This document shows positions 7,132-16,683 of a DNA stretch of 64,000 nucleotides, piece after piece. Source of the DNA: Herpetosiphon giganteus (GTDB taxonomy: Bacteria; Chloroflexota; Chloroflexia; Chloroflexales; Herpetosiphonaceae); NCBI RefSeq assembly GCF_016907925.1, contig NZ_JAFBCZ010000003.1, positions 270,129 to 334,128 of the forward strand. The letters run 5' to 3'. Position 1 is the first letter of the stretch. Every line of letters starts with the position of its first letter. The notes under the pieces were generated by a model. It worked only from the letters and a program-made list of their open reading frames with translations. It was not told the DNA's origin and searched no databases. Position numbers and translations under genes: made by a program.

Positions 7132-9465
7132 ATGACGTTTAGCGATGAGCAGTTATCTGCGCCTTCCGAGCGATGGATGCGTTTAGATTTACATATCCAT
7201 ACGCCCGCATCTGAAGATTATGCCGAACCTGAGGTAAGTTATCTCGATATTTTACGGGCCGCCGCCGCCCACCAACTTGATATTATTGCCTTTACCGACC
7301 ACAACACGATTCGCGGCTATGAGCAATTTCGCGATGAGTTAGCCTTACTCGAACGCTTTGTGCAAGCCGACCGCTGTACGCCCGAGGAGCGCGAACGCTA
7401 CGGCGAATATCAACAATTGCTGGCTCAATTGACTGTGTTGCCAGGCTTTGAATTTACCAGCCACTATGGCTCGCATATTCTGGCCCTGTTTGCCCCAACC
7501 ACGCCGCTCAGTGTGCTCGAAGCTGTCTTGTTGCAATTGGGCATTCCAGCTCAAGAATTAAAGGCTGGCTCGTGCTCAATCTCCAACACCAAACACGTGA
7601 CCGAAGCCTATGAGATTATCAATCGGGCTGGGGGCATCGTGATTGCAGCCCACGTTAATGCCCATTCTGGCGTGGTCAGCGAATCAATTCGCTTTGGCAA
7701 TAGCGGTCAATCTCGCGTTGCTGCAACCCAAAGCCCCTATTTACACGCTCTCGAATTTGTCCATTTCTACGCTTCACACGAAAGCTACCTCAGCCCAACC
7801 TTTTATAATGGCCAACATACCTACTACGAACGGCCAATGTTCTGTATTCAAGGCTCCGATGCTCATCGCATCAGTCGCGCCGCTGCCGACGACCAAGAAA
7901 GCAAAAAACTCTATGGCGTTGGCGACCGCTATTTCGAGGCGCTCTTGCCCGAAGCCTCATTCGATGCCTTGAAAACCTTGTTTACTAGCAAGCAAATCGA
8001 TAAGGTGCGCGTGCCACGCCGCGACCAAAAGCAATGGGAGATTGATAACGTGCGACTGAATGGCGATTCGCGCCACTTAATTGCCCGTCCGGCAACCGAG
8101 GAGTATCTGGCGCAAGTTTGGCACGATGTGGCAGCGCTTGCCAACGCTGATGGCGGGGTGATCTTAATTGGCACCGATGGCGAGCAAACTGTCTCAGCAA
8201 GCAGCATCAGCGAGCAAATTAAGCAGCTTGTGGCCCAACACCTCGACCCGCAACCAAACCTCAGCCTCGAATTAATGCAATATCAAGAACGCGATGTTGT
8301 GCGGGTTGAAGTTAAGCCCGATGAATTGCCACCCTATGTTGCAAGCAATGGCGCAGTGTATGTGCGTCGCGACGATCAAACGCAGGTCGCCAACCGCGAA
8401 GAATTATTGCAATTGTCCCGCCGCGCCTTGGTTCGCAGCATGATGTCGCCACTTGATAATGGTGAAGATCTGGAATTGCCACGTTCAGGGGTCGAAATTG
8501 TGAGCGAGCAAAAACGCAACTCAGTTTGGACCTACGAAGTACGTGATTTGCGCACCACCACCGGCGTTGAACGCGATCGCGCTCAAGGGTTGTGGGCTTA
8601 TGCCATCTCACGCCACGAAGAATTGCGCGATGCCAAAATCGATCTCAATGAAGATGTGCGTTGGTATGGACGGCTCGGCGTTTGGCGCACCTTCCAGCAA
8701 GGCAATCGCACCAAATACGATCTGATTCATCGCGATGCCTCAGGCGTAATCGACCATATTTTCTATGGCGTTTCCGAGTGGGGGCTTGGCGAAGGCTGGC
8801 GCTCGCTGCTCGGCATCAACGATAGTTTTGCAGTTGATGCCAACGATAACGACGATCATGCACCAATCAGCGCGCCACGCAGCTTTAGCCCACCAATCGA
8901 CGATGCAGAAGCTGACAACGAAGATAATTGGCTGCCGTGGGGCGACCGTAAATATCGTTGGAAGGGCCGTGGCGGCTTATGGCGCATCTATGGCAACGAC
9001 GAAAAAATGCGCTTTGACCTTGCCATGAAAAACAAAGAAGATGAAGATTTCCAAACCTTCAACGATGTAACCCGCGCCAAATTGACCGAAGCATGGCTCA
9101 ATTTGATTCGGGTCAAGCCGCCAACCACAGGCATCGAAGTTGTCGCCATGGAAGAAAGCGATTTTGGCCGCTCCTTCCGCTTCCGCAATTTGCGCAGCGG
9201 CGAGGTTAGCGACCCATGGCGCGATTTGGATCTTGAGCAAGGTACGGTGCGCGAATATGCTGCCCGCATGTTCCTCGAAGATCTGCCAATCGACGAGGCC
9301 TCGGTGCGCTGGTGGGGCAATATTGGCTATATGCGGCCAATGCGCTCACAAGTCGATCTCGTCTATCGCGATGAAGATGGCGTTGACCATATTTACTATG
9401 CTGCGCGCCGCGAAGAGCTGGAAAACGAATGGCGCGAATTGCTGGAGCTGTGGGACGATGAGTAA
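7132..9465 (+). CDS. PHP phosphoesterase-like domain fused to an AlbA_2-type domain and C-terminal WYG repeats
   Basis: The protein has 777 aa. The PHP domain (residues 17-310) shows DLHIHTP (H21, H23), FTDHN (D56, H57), GFEFTSHYG, AAHVNAHSG and GSDAH, a full set of metal ligands. A second domain (about 325-450) contains ALANADGGVILIGTDG, typical of AlbA_2/Schlafen-type putative nucleic-acid-binding domains. The rest (about 470-777) holds three related units with RWYGRLGVWR, RGGLWRIYG and RWWGNIGYMR strings. I chose the ATG at 7132 over an upstream in-frame TTG because homology-like sequence starts just after it. The gene overlaps ubiX by 8 bases. Function is unknown: nuclease or nucleotide phosphoesterase activity and a defence role are both possible. 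Confidence 0.8.
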   Translation: MTFSDEQLSAPSERWMRLDLHIHTPASEDYAEPEVSYLDILRAAAAHQLDIIAFTDHNTIRGYEQFRDELALLERFVQADRCTPEERERYGEYQQLLAQLTVLPGFEFTSHYGSHILALFAPTTPLSVLEAVLLQLGIPAQELKAGSCSISNTKHVTEAYEIINRAGGIVIAAHVNAHSGVVSESIRFGNSGQSRVAATQSPYLHALEFVHFYASHESYLSPTFYNGQHTYYERPMFCIQGSDAHRISRAAADDQESKKLYGVGDRYFEALLPEASFDALKTLFTSKQIDKVRVPRRDQKQWEIDNVRLNGDSRHLIARPATEEYLAQVWHDVAALANADGGVILIGTDGEQTVSASSISEQIKQLVAQHLDPQPNLSLELMQYQERDVVRVEVKPDELPPYVASNGAVYVRRDDQTQVANREELLQLSRRALVRSMMSPLDNGEDLELPRSGVEIVSEQKRNSVWTYEVRDLRTTTGVERDRAQGLWAYAISRHEELRDAKIDLNEDVRWYGRLGVWRTFQQGNRTKYDLIHRDASGVIDHIFYGVSEWGLGEGWRSLLGINDSFAVDANDNDDHAPISAPRSFSPPIDDAEADNEDNWLPWGDRKYRWKGRGGLWRIYGNDEKMRFDLAMKNKEDEDFQTFNDVTRAKLTEAWLNLIRVKPPTTGIEVVAMEESDFGRSFRFRNLRSGEVSDPWRDLDLEQGTVREYAARMFLEDLPIDEASVRWWGNIGYMRPMRSQVDLVYRDEDGVDHIYYAARREELENEWRELLELWDDE

Positions 9466-10057
9466 GCGTTTGCCGGTGGTAGTTGGGGTTAGCGGTGCGA
9501 GCGGTGCGGCACTAGCCAAACGGGTAATCGAACGCTTGATTGCGCTCGAACACCCAATTGAGTTGATCGCCACCTCCTCAGCACGCATCGTTTGGCGACA
9601 AGAACAAGGCGAAGCTTGGGCCGAAGCAGTTACTGCTTGGCAAGCTTCGGGCCTAATCACCGAGCATAATCCCAATAATCAGGCGGCAACGATTGCCAGC
9701 GGCTCGTATCCGGTCTATGGCATGCTGATTGTGCCATGTTCGATGGGCACGGTTGCAGCCTTGGCTGCTGGCCTCGCCAACAATTTGCTGTTGCGCGTGG
9801 CCGATGTCACTCAAAAAGAGGGACGGCGCTTAGTCGTCGTCCCGCGTGAAACTCCGCTTTCGAGCGTGCATTTGGAAAATATGTTGCGTTTATCGCAGCG
9901 CGGCGTGCGGCTCGTGCCGCCGATGCCCAATTTCTATGCTCGCCCGACCACGGTTGCCGAAGTCGTCGATTTTGTGGCCGCCCGCGCTTTAGTTGCCTTG
10001 GGGCTAAGCCCTGAGCTTGATAGTGACCAGCAATGGGCTGGCTTGGAGCTTGAATAA
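9458..10057 (+). CDS. ubiX: UbiX-type flavin prenyltransferase
   Basis: The 199-aa protein makes prenylated FMN, the cofactor of UbiD-type decarboxylases. It has the N-terminal flavin-binding GVSGASGAALAKRV and the C-terminal RETPLSSVHLENMLRLS and PPMPNFYARP, all diagnostic for UbiX. The start ATG lies inside the last codons of the PHP gene (ATGAGTAA overlap), and its stop overlaps the next start (TAATG), so translation is coupled. With the adjacent MenG-type methyltransferase it fits menaquinone synthesis. No ubiD is in the window. Confidence 0.93.
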   Translation: MSKRLPVVVGVSGASGAALAKRVIERLIALEHPIELIATSSARIVWRQEQGEAWAEAVTAWQASGLITEHNPNNQAATIASGSYPVYGMLIVPCSMGTVAALAAGLANNLLLRVADVTQKEGRRLVVVPRETPLSSVHLENMLRLSQRGVRLVPPMPNFYARPTTVAEVVDFVAARALVALGLSPELDSDQQWAGLELE

Positions 10058-10767
10058 TGTCTGTCTTGCCACAATCTGATGAGAAAGCAGTCTATGTCAA
10101 CGCCATGTTCACAGCCATTGCCGAGCGCTATGATCTGATGAATCGGCTGATGACCTTTGGGCTGGATCAAGGCTGGCGACGTTGGGCAACCAAACGCATC
10201 AAGCAAACCCAAGCCACGTGGGCCTTGGATGTTGGCTCTGGCACTGGCGATTTTCTGCCGATTTTGCAACGCGCCATGCCGCAGATTGGCGTGGTTGGGC
10301 TGGATTTTACCTTTGCGATGATGGCGGCGGGCCAAGCCAAGCGCGATCAAGATACAACTGAGCATAGCTTTGTCAATGGCGATGGTATGCACTTGCCATT
10401 TGCCGATGAATCGTTTGATATGGTGACGACTGGCTTTGCCATGCGCAACATCGTGGATATTCGCCAAGGATTTAGCGAAATGGCGCGTGTTACTAAGCCT
10501 GGCGGCAAATTGGCATGTTTAGAAGTTGCGCGGCCCAAAAATCCCTTGGTACGCTGGGGCCATCAATTCTATTTCAACAACATTGTGCCAATTATTGGCA
10601 GCATCGTTGGCGGCAACAATCGGGCGTATACCTACTTGCCCCAATCAGCATCAATCTTCCCCCAACCACCCGAGCTAGCCCAAATTATTGCCGAATGCGG
10701 CTGGCGCGACGTGACCTGGAAGCAATTGGGCTTGGGCGCAGTTGCCGTGCATATCGCCACCAAATAA
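10057..10767 (+). CDS. menG: MenG/UbiE demethylmenaquinone methyltransferase
   Basis: This 236-aa class I SAM-dependent enzyme catalyses the last C-methylation of menaquinone. The SAM-binding string is LDVGSGTGDF (about residues 55-64). Family strings YDLMNRLMTFGLDQGWRRW near the N-terminus and GFAMRNIVDI in the middle are diagnostic. The start overlaps the ubiX stop by one base. A strong terminator follows. As the lineage uses menaquinone, MenG is the better name than UbiE. Confidence 0.93.
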   Translation: MSVLPQSDEKAVYVNAMFTAIAERYDLMNRLMTFGLDQGWRRWATKRIKQTQATWALDVGSGTGDFLPILQRAMPQIGVVGLDFTFAMMAAGQAKRDQDTTEHSFVNGDGMHLPFADESFDMVTTGFAMRNIVDIRQGFSEMARVTKPGGKLACLEVARPKNPLVRWGHQFYFNNIVPIIGSIVGGNNRAYTYLPQSASIFPQPPELAQIIAECGWRDVTWKQLGLGAVAVHIATK

Positions 10768-10817
10768 AAACCTTGCGAGGAGAGATGTTTAAGACCTCAG
10801 CGCCTGAAATTAAAAAA

Positions 10818-10853
10818 AGCCTGCTGGATTCGTAAAGAATCCAGCAGGCTTTA
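10818..10853. terminator. Bidirectional terminator between menG and the HTH gene
   Basis: A 13-base perfect stem, AGCCTGCTGGATT / AATCCAGCAGGCT, has a 7-base loop. An A-run precedes it and TTTA follows, so it can serve both converging units. Confidence 0.8.
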
Positions 10854-10878
10854 GGTTGTCTGCCAAAAAAGTTGAAAC

Positions 10879-11085
10879 CTAGGCAGCGCTTGGAGCAAAT
10901 TGGCGTTCTTGCTCCATTTCGTAGCGCGCCTTCAAGATATTTTGAATCTCATCTTCGGAAATTCGCCAGCCACGCCCAAGTTGATACGCGCCAATCAACT
11001 TTTTGCTCACCCAACGCCGCACGGTATCTTCGGAAAGCTGCATTAATCCGGCGGCTTCTTCGATTGAATAATCATGGGAACGCAT
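10879..11085 (-). CDS. Small excisionase/MerR-like helix-turn-helix protein
   Basis: This 68-aa DNA-binding protein contains YSIEEAAGLMQLSEDTVRRW, then RGWRISEDEIQNIL, the classic MerR/excisionase (HTH_17) wing-helix layout. I start at the ATG preceded by GGAGG with a 5-base gap; a longer reading frame upstream lacks a ribosome site. It stands alone between a terminator and a glycosyltransferase, with no integrase nearby, so a phage excisionase role is unlikely. It is more probably a small transcription factor. Targets are unknown. Confidence 0.8.
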   Translation of the reverse strand: MRSHDYSIEEAAGLMQLSEDTVRRWVSKKLIGAYQLGRGWRISEDEIQNILKARYEMEQERQFAPSAA

Positions 11086-11226
11086 ATGCGCCTCCTCTAG
11101 ATAGCTCATCGTTAGAATCCACCACATTGGGGTTCGTTGCCACCGTTGGCATAGACCTTACTATAGCATAAAAAGATTAAGCACCTGTTATGCAAACTAC
11201 ACAAAAAAGCGCTTAATCGCTTGGCA

Positions 11227-12372
11227 CTATTGCACAGTTTGGGCTAAAGTTTTTTTGTAAAACTCCATAATTTGGTCGCCAATGACTTGCCAGCTATAGC
11301 CTTTGGCCTGTTGGCGATTCGATTGGCCAATTTTTTTGCGTGCTGCTGGGCTGGCGATAAAGCTGGCAATTGCCCCAGCCATCGCCCGTGGATCGCGCGG
11401 TGGCACAGCTAAATTACCTGGATGATTGACCAAAACGCCTGCATAGCCCGCATTAGCTGCTGCCACGACTGGCAAACCAAGCGCCATTGCCTCGACAATC
11501 ACATAGCCAAAACTTTCTTGGCCAATCGCTGGTGCACAAAAAATATCGGCGCTTGCCATTAAATGTGGCAAGGCCAAATCGGTCACATAGCCAAGCCATT
11601 CCACATTGCTCAAATTCAATTGCTTGGCTAAGGCCTGCAACTCCTCGCGCAACGGCCCATCGCCAGCAATCACCAGCCGCAGTTGGTTGGGATAATCTTT
11701 TTGTAGCAAGGCATACGCGCGCAGCAAATACTCCACACCTTTGCGCTGTTCCAAACGGCCAAGCGTAAAGAGGGTAATTTTATCGTCATCATATTGGCGC
11801 AGGCGGGGCAAGTTGGCTGCATCCTCAAAGCGATCAAGATTGATGCCGCTCGCAATTACCGTATATTCATCTTGCTTGCCAAAAATTGCCTGCGCCGTCT
11901 CCATTGCTGCTTGCGAACCAGCAATTCGGCCATGCACATGGCGAAAGAAATCGGGCAAGATATGCTTGGCCATGCGCAAAGCCTGCAATTTCCACGCTTC
12001 ATCAACCCGATTATGAAAGGTCGAGATATGGCAAGCCTTGGAATTTGCCAAAATTCGCCCGCCCATCGTTGGCGAGTGCAAAGTCTGAATATGCAAAATA
12101 TCGCAGTTCTCGGCCTCTAACAGCTCGCGCAACCGTCGATTTGATTCAAGGCAAATGGGCAACGAAGTATTCGAGCCGCTGCCATAAGTTGGCAACGAAA
12201 TACCCAAAGGAATAATCCGCTCGGCCAATTTGGCGTTATCAAACTGGCTGCCACCAGCAAAAATCACCACCTCGTGGCCTAGGCTCTCAAAATAATGGTA
12301 CAAACCACGAATATAGACCTGAATGCCACCAATGCGGTGCATGTGATCATCAAAGACAAAGCCAATTTTCAT
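11227..12372 (-). CDS. Family 4 glycosyltransferase
   Basis: The 381-aa GT-B enzyme transfers a sugar from an activated donor, probably to a lipid or cell-envelope glycan. The N-terminal GIQVYIRGL loop, the mid-protein TLGRLEQRKGVEYLLRA and the C-terminal nucleotide-binding EAMALGLPVVAA are typical of GT4. There is no signal peptide. GAGG precedes the ATG. It appears monocistronic; the donor and acceptor cannot be told. Confidence 0.9.
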   Translation of the reverse strand: MKIGFVFDDHMHRIGGIQVYIRGLYHYFESLGHEVVIFAGGSQFDNAKLAERIIPLGISLPTYGSGSNTSLPICLESNRRLRELLEAENCDILHIQTLHSPTMGGRILANSKACHISTFHNRVDEAWKLQALRMAKHILPDFFRHVHGRIAGSQAAMETAQAIFGKQDEYTVIASGINLDRFEDAANLPRLRQYDDDKITLFTLGRLEQRKGVEYLLRAYALLQKDYPNQLRLVIAGDGPLREELQALAKQLNLSNVEWLGYVTDLALPHLMASADIFCAPAIGQESFGYVIVEAMALGLPVVAAANAGYAGVLVNHPGNLAVPPRDPRAMAGAIASFIASPAARKKIGQSNRQQAKGYSWQVIGDQIMEFYKKTLAQTVQ

Positions 12373-12753
12373 AGTGCAACCTCAACACAATTCTGGTTCA
12401 ATCTTCGTCACGATCGCCAAAATGTCAAGCAGAAACGTTAGGGATTAGGGGGCAGGTGTCAGGGATCTGCAACCGCGAAGGACACGAAGAGCACGAAGGG
12501 GAAATGGCTTTGAGCTATCGGCTTTGGGGCTTCTGCCTTTTGATTTTTGATTTTTGCATTCATCCCTCATCCTTCATCCTTAGGTTACTCTGCGCCTCTG
12601 CGTTAAATTCTTATCCACGAAGAGCCACGAATGATATTCTGCTAGCTCCCGACCCCTAACCCCTAGCCCCTGACCCCTATGCTCTATGCTCTATGTTCTA
12701 TGTTCTCTAGTCCCCAACCAATTGACATTCTGCTAAATTTGCTGCTAATTTGA
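12373..12753. other. Intergenic spacer with word-like repeats
   Basis: Apart from the GT4 ribosome site, this stretch consists mainly of dispersed word repeats: CACGAAG types (12475-12500, 12615-12632), CATCCCTCATCCTTCATCC (12559-12580), CCCCTAACCCC types, and TATGCTCTATG types (12680-12705). No convincing gene is present. Confidence 0.6.
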
Positions 12754-12782
12754 TTGACAAGCCCGAAACAGCGTGTTATGGT
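12754..12782 (+). promoter_or_regulatory. Promoter of the copZ-copA operon
   Basis: TTGACA at 12754-12759, a 17-base spacer and TATGGT at 12777-12782 form a good sigma70-type promoter. The copper operator follows directly at the expected start site. Confidence 0.7.
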
Positions 12783-12788
12783 TTAGAT

Positions 12789-12812
12789 ATACCCCCCCTG
12801 GGTGGGGGGGTG
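12789..12812. promoter_or_regulatory. CsoR-type copper operator
   Basis: The palindrome ATACCCCCCCTGGGTGGGG plus further G residues is a C-run/G-run inverted repeat of the kind bound by CsoR-family copper repressors. It covers the predicted transcription start of copZ. Repression when copper is low and release by Cu(I) is inferred from the family. No csoR gene lies in this window. Confidence 0.75.
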
Positions 12813-12830
12813 ATCAATAAGGAGTAAGCA

Positions 12831-13061
12831 ATGAAAACCGAAAACTTCAACGTTCCAGGCATCTCATGCCAACACTGTGTCAACGCCATCAACAACGAAG
12901 TAAGCGCCGTGGCTGGGGTTCAGAATGTGGTTGTCGATTTGGCGAGCAAAACCGTCAAAGTTGAAAGCAACGCGCAAGTGAGCCGCGACCAGTTAGTGAC
13001 GGCAATCAGCGAAGCTGGCTACGATGTTTCGCCATTCGCAAATTCAATTCCATTAAATTAG
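12831..13061 (+). CDS. copZ: CopZ-type copper chaperone
   Basis: This 76-aa single heavy-metal-associated domain binds Cu(I) through the GISCQHC motif (CxxC) near the N-terminus and delivers it to the copper ATPase. The beta-alpha-beta-beta-alpha-beta pattern is complete. AAGGAG precedes the ATG. copA starts 73 bases downstream and both are driven by the same operator-controlled promoter. Confidence 0.93.
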   Translation: MKTENFNVPGISCQHCVNAINNEVSAVAGVQNVVVDLASKTVKVESNAQVSRDQLVTAISEAGYDVSPFANSIPLN

Positions 13062-13134
13062 GGGCTTGTGGCTGGGTCGGGTTGCGCAGTCAGCCCGCCA
13101 TCCCACTCACTGCGCCAGATCTGAAGGTATAGTT

Positions 13135-15651
13135 ATGGATACAAAGACTCTTACGTTGCCAGTGACCGGCATGACCTGCGCCGCTTGTGTAACTCGCGTC
13201 GAACGTAATTTGAAAAAAGTAAGCGGCGTTGCTGAGGCCAGCGTCAATTTAGCTAGCGAATCAGCGACCGTTGCGTTTGATCCGGCGGCTGTTACGCCGA
13301 CCAGCTTAATTGCAGCAGTCGAAAAAGGCGGCTATGGCGTAATTACCGCCGAACGCACCTTGCCAATCACGGGCATGACCTGCGCCGCTTGTGTGACGCG
13401 GGTTGAAAAAGCTGCGCGCAAAGTCGATGGCGTATTGGATGCAACGGTCAATTTGGCAACCGAAAGCGCAAGTATCCGCTATCTGCCTGATCAGGCGAGC
13501 CTCGAGCAAATCAAAGCAGCAATTAGCAAAGCTGGCTATGGCGTTATCGATACTGGCGAAGATGAGGATGCTGAGGATAGTGAAACTCAAGCGCGCCAAG
13601 CTGAACTCAAGCGCAAACGCACCAATCTGATGGTGGCGCTCGTGCTGGGAGTGCCATTGATGATTCTCTCGATGATGCATGATTTCAGCCTGATTAGCCC
13701 AATTTGGCTGGGCAGCGCTCGCGATATGGGCGATATGGGCCATCATATGCCAGCGTTCTACAACCTCTGGCCATGGCTGTTTGGCCTGATGGCAACTCCA
13801 GTTGTGTTTTATAGTGGCCGCGATTTTCTGCGTGGAGCATGGGTTAACCTCAAGCATGGCAGCGCCAATATGGATACGCTGATTGCGCTTGGCTCGCTGA
13901 CAGCCTATGGCTTTAGTTTGGCGGTTTTGCTGTTCAAGCTCAGCGGCCACGTCTACTTTGAAACCGCCGCCATGATTGTGGCCTTGATTTTGGTTGGTAA
14001 ATATCTCGAAGCCAAAGCCAAAAGCGCCACTTCATCGGCAATTCGCGCCTTGATTAATTTGCAACCACCAACTGCGCGGGTTTTGCGGGGCGGGGTTGAG
14101 GTTGAGTTGGCAGTGGCCGAGGTTCGAGCTGGCGAGATTGTCGTTGTGCGGCCTGGCGAGAAAATTCCGGTTGACGGCGTTGTGACGATGGGCCAATCGG
14201 CGGTTGACGAATCGATGCTGACTGGCGAATCGTTGCCAGTTGAAAAACGGGTTGGCGATAGCGTGTTTGGCGCGACGCTCAACAATGCTGGCAGTTTCCA
14301 ATTACGCGCCACGGCGGTTGGCAAGGCCAGCGCTTTAGCCCAAATCGTCAACTTAGTCAAAGCAGCCCAAGGCTCCAAAGCGCCAATTCAGCGCCTAGCC
14401 GACCAAATTTCGGGCGTGTTTGTGCCGATTGTGATCGTGATTGCCTTGCTGACCTTTGGGCTGTGGTATTGGGTTGGTGGCGTTGGCTTTACCCAATCGC
14501 TGATCTTTGCCGTTGCTGTGTTGGTGATTGCCTGCCCATGTGCTTTGGGCTTGGCCACGCCGACGGCAATTATGGTTGGCACTGGAGTTGGCGCACAACA
14601 TGGCATTTTGATCAAAAACGCCGAGAGCCTAGAGCGTGCCGTGCGCTTGCAAACAATTGTGCTCGATAAAACTGGCACGATTACCGAAGGCAAGCCAACC
14701 TTGACCAATATTCTGGCCTTGGCTGATGAGGCTAATTTGCTGAGCCTCGCTGCAACCGCCGAACGTGGCTCCGAGCATCCACTGGGCAAGGCGATTGTGC
14801 AAGGCGCAACTGCGCGCGGCGCAACCCTTGGCCAAACTACAAACTTCAAGGCAATTGTTGGCGGTGGCATCGAAGCCGAGGTCAATCAGCAAAAAGTTGT
14901 GATTGGCAGCCCGCGCTTGGTTCGCGAGCAAGGCTACGATTTGAGCGCTCTTCAATCAACGATCGATCAATGGCAATCCGAAGGCAAAACCGCAATGGTT
15001 GTGGTGGTTGATCAACAGCTTGCTGGCGTGTTGGCGGTTGCCGATACGATCAAAGCTTCTTCGCCTGCGGCAATCAAACAATTGCGCAATTTGGGCTTGA
15101 AAGTTGTGATGTTGACTGGCGATAATCAACGTACCGCCGAAGCGATTGGCCGCGAAGCAGGCGTTGAGCATGTGATTGCCGATGTACTGCCAGCAGACAA
15201 AGCTGCCAAAATCAAGCAATTGCAAGCAGAAGGTGGCTTGGTAGCGATGGTTGGCGATGGCGTGAACGATGCGCCAGCCTTGGCTCAAGCCGATGTTGGG
15301 GTGGCGATTGGCACTGGCACTGATGTGGCAATCGAAGCCAGCGATATTACCTTGCTGCGTGGCGATTTGGTGGGCGTGGCCCAAGCGATTGAGCTTTCGC
15401 GCCGCACCATGACCACGATTCGCTGGAATCTGTTCTGGGCCTTTATCTACAACGTGATTGGGATTCCAATTGCTGCGGGCGTGTTCTACAACCTAACTGG
15501 CTGGCAACTTTCGCCGCTCTTGGCAGCTGGCGCGATGGCCTTCTCATCGGTGTTTGTCATTACCAACTCGCTGCGTTTGAAACGGGCTGCCACATTGCCG
15601 AATGCTCAGCCTAGCTCAACCAACGAGCCGCTCCAACCAGCTCGCGCCTAA
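13135..15651 (+). CDS. copA: Copper-exporting P1B-type ATPase with two metal-binding domains
   Basis: The 838-aa membrane pump expels Cu(I) using ATP. Two N-terminal domains each carry GMTCAAC (about residues 11 and 83). Membrane helices follow, with the transport motif ACPCALG (CPC), the phosphorylation site [12 protein letters not shown], the phosphatase motif TGES, and [11 protein letters not shown] use the ATG at 13135 because it begins directly before the first metal domain and has GAAGG upstream; an in-frame TTG further up would add an unrelated leader. A terminator follows. Confidence 0.95.
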   Translation: MDTKTLTLPVTGMTCAACVTRVERNLKKVSGVAEASVNLASESATVAFDPAAVTPTSLIAAVEKGGYGVITAERTLPITGMTCAACVTRVEKAARKVDGVLDATVNLATESASIRYLPDQASLEQIKAAISKAGYGVIDTGEDEDAEDSETQARQAELKRKRTNLMVALVLGVPLMILSMMHDFSLISPIWLGSARDMGDMGHHMPAFYNLWPWLFGLMATPVVFYSGRDFLRGAWVNLKHGSANMDTLIALGSLTAYGFSLAVLLFKLSGHVYFETAAMIVALILVGKYLEAKAKSATSSAIRALINLQPPTARVLRGGVEVELAVAEVRAGEIVVVRPGEKIPVDGVVTMGQSAVDESMLTGESLPVEKRVGDSVFGATLNNAGSFQLRATAVGKASALAQIVNLVKAAQGSKAPIQRLADQISGVFVPIVIVIALLTFGLWYWVGGVGFTQSLIFAVAVLVIACPCALGLATPTAIMVGTGVGAQHGILIKNAESLERAVRLQTIVLDKTGTITEGKPTLTNILALADEANLLSLAATAERGSEHPLGKAIVQGATARGATLGQTTNFKAIVGGGIEAEVNQQKVVIGSPRLVREQGYDLSALQSTIDQWQSEGKTAMVVVVDQQLAGVLAVADTIKASSPAAIKQLRNLGLKVVMLTGDNQRTAEAIGREAGVEHVIADVLPADKAAKIKQLQAEGGLVAMVGDGVNDAPALAQADVGVAIGTGTDVAIEASDITLLRGDLVGVAQAIELSRRTMTTIRWNLFWAFIYNVIGIPIAAGVFYNLTGWQLSPLLAAGAMAFSSVFVITNSLRLKRAATLPNAQPSSTNEPLQPARA

Positions 15652-15662
15652 TCAACAGCAAC

Positions 15663-15699
15663 AGGAGCTTCATCAGTTGATGAAGCTCCTATTTTTTTA
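15663..15699 (+). terminator. Terminator after copA
   Basis: AGGAGCTTCATCA pairs with TGATGAAGCTCCT and is followed by ATTTTTTT. It also sits at the end of the convergent nucleotidyltransferase gene. Confidence 0.85.
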
Positions 15700-16683
15700 G
15701 CCCCAAGCACTGGCCAAAATGGCGTAGCGCCACCAAGCCCGCAAACGCGGATCTGCGCCACGCAACAGTTTTTGGCTTGGCAATAATGTTTCTAAAGCCA
15801 ATTTGCGCCAAGTCTGCGGTTGCCAATGCCATTCAATTGCTGAATTAAACCATTGCTCGGCCAAGCGCAAAACTCCCCAAAGTACATGCGCCAAGCTCCA
15901 ACGTTGAGCTTCGTGCCAAACTTGCTGCCAGTCGAATTCATAGGTTGCAAGCAAGCGATCAATATCAGCCAGCATACGGCCAATGCCAGCGCCAAATTGA
16001 TTGCCAATCACCAAGTGATGGGCTGTGTGCAGCAGTTGGCTGATCGGCTCCAAAACTGGCAGCATGAATGATTGATATTGAATATGCTGAATCTGCCAAG
16101 CCGGATAGGCATGCAAGCTAGCCCAGCGCGACCAATGGCCAGCAAACAGCCACCAATGCAGTTCCAGCGTCGCGCCGTTCGCAGTTTGCAAGCGTACTTC
16201 GCCACCACTGCGCTGCTGTTGCGGCCATGTATTGATTGTATATTCGCTGAGGCCGTAGCCAGCAGCAAACAACACCGCGCAGGCACGTTGCAATTCATCG
16301 CGCCGAATCAAGAGATCAATATCACCCATTTGGCGCTGGCCAAGCGAGCGATAGATCGTTGGGGCGAAGGCCATACCTTTGAGCAACGCTACCTCGATTG
16401 ATTCAGCCTTGAGCATATGTTGAATGCGCTGGAATTCTTCCAAGCGCAAATCGTTGCGCAAGGCTGCGAGGTAATAGCGTTCGCGCCAATGTTCAGCCAA
16501 GGCAGCTGGCAAGGCTTGTTGGCGCAATCCAAACCAGAGCAAGCCCTCGACCTCGTGATAATCAGCTAATGCTGCGAGCATTTGCCAATCGTTGGGGCCG
16601 CAGGCAGCGCATAATTCGGCTAAATTTGGCTGTGGCTGGCTCGACCACGCCGCTATCAACAACGCCAACGCAGGTTGGCTCAT
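15697..16683 (-). CDS. NTP_transf_5-type putative nucleotidyltransferase
   Basis: The 328-aa protein shows LLKGMAFAPTIYRSLGQR followed by GDIDLLI, the hallmark of the uncharacterised nucleotidyltransferase family often found in polysaccharide and lasso-peptide clusters. The start ATG overlaps the stop of the SDR gene by ATGA, so it is translationally coupled as the last gene of the operon. Tryptophan-rich C-terminal helices have no assigned function. Its substrate is unknown. Confidence 0.82.
   Translation of the reverse strand: MSQPALALLIAAWSSQPQPNLAELCAACGPNDWQMLAALADYHEVEGLLWFGLRQQALPAALAEHWRERYYLAALRNDLRLEEFQRIQHMLKAESIEVALLKGMAFAPTIYRSLGQRQMGDIDLLIRRDELQRACAVLFAAGYGLSEYTINTWPQQQRSGGEVRLQTANGATLELHWWLFAGHWSRWASLHAYPAWQIQHIQYQSFMLPVLEPISQLLHTAHHLVIGNQFGAGIGRMLADIDRLLATYEFDWQQVWHEAQRWSLAHVLWGVLRLAEQWFNSAIEWHWQPQTWRKLALETLLPSQKLLRGADPRLRAWWRYAILASAWG

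Noticed and set aside
9140..9457. Upstream extension of ubiX into the PHP gene
   Set aside because: It is the wrong frame through a clear coding sequence; UbiX begins at the coupled ATG at 9458.
12456..12659. 67-codon frame in the spacer before copZ
   Set aside because: It translates the word-like repeats (GHEEHE-type peptides) seen in many spacers.
13066..13134. TTG start adding 23 codons to copA
   Set aside because: The leader has no similarity to copper ATPases; ATG at 13135 has a ribosome site and begins at the first metal domain.
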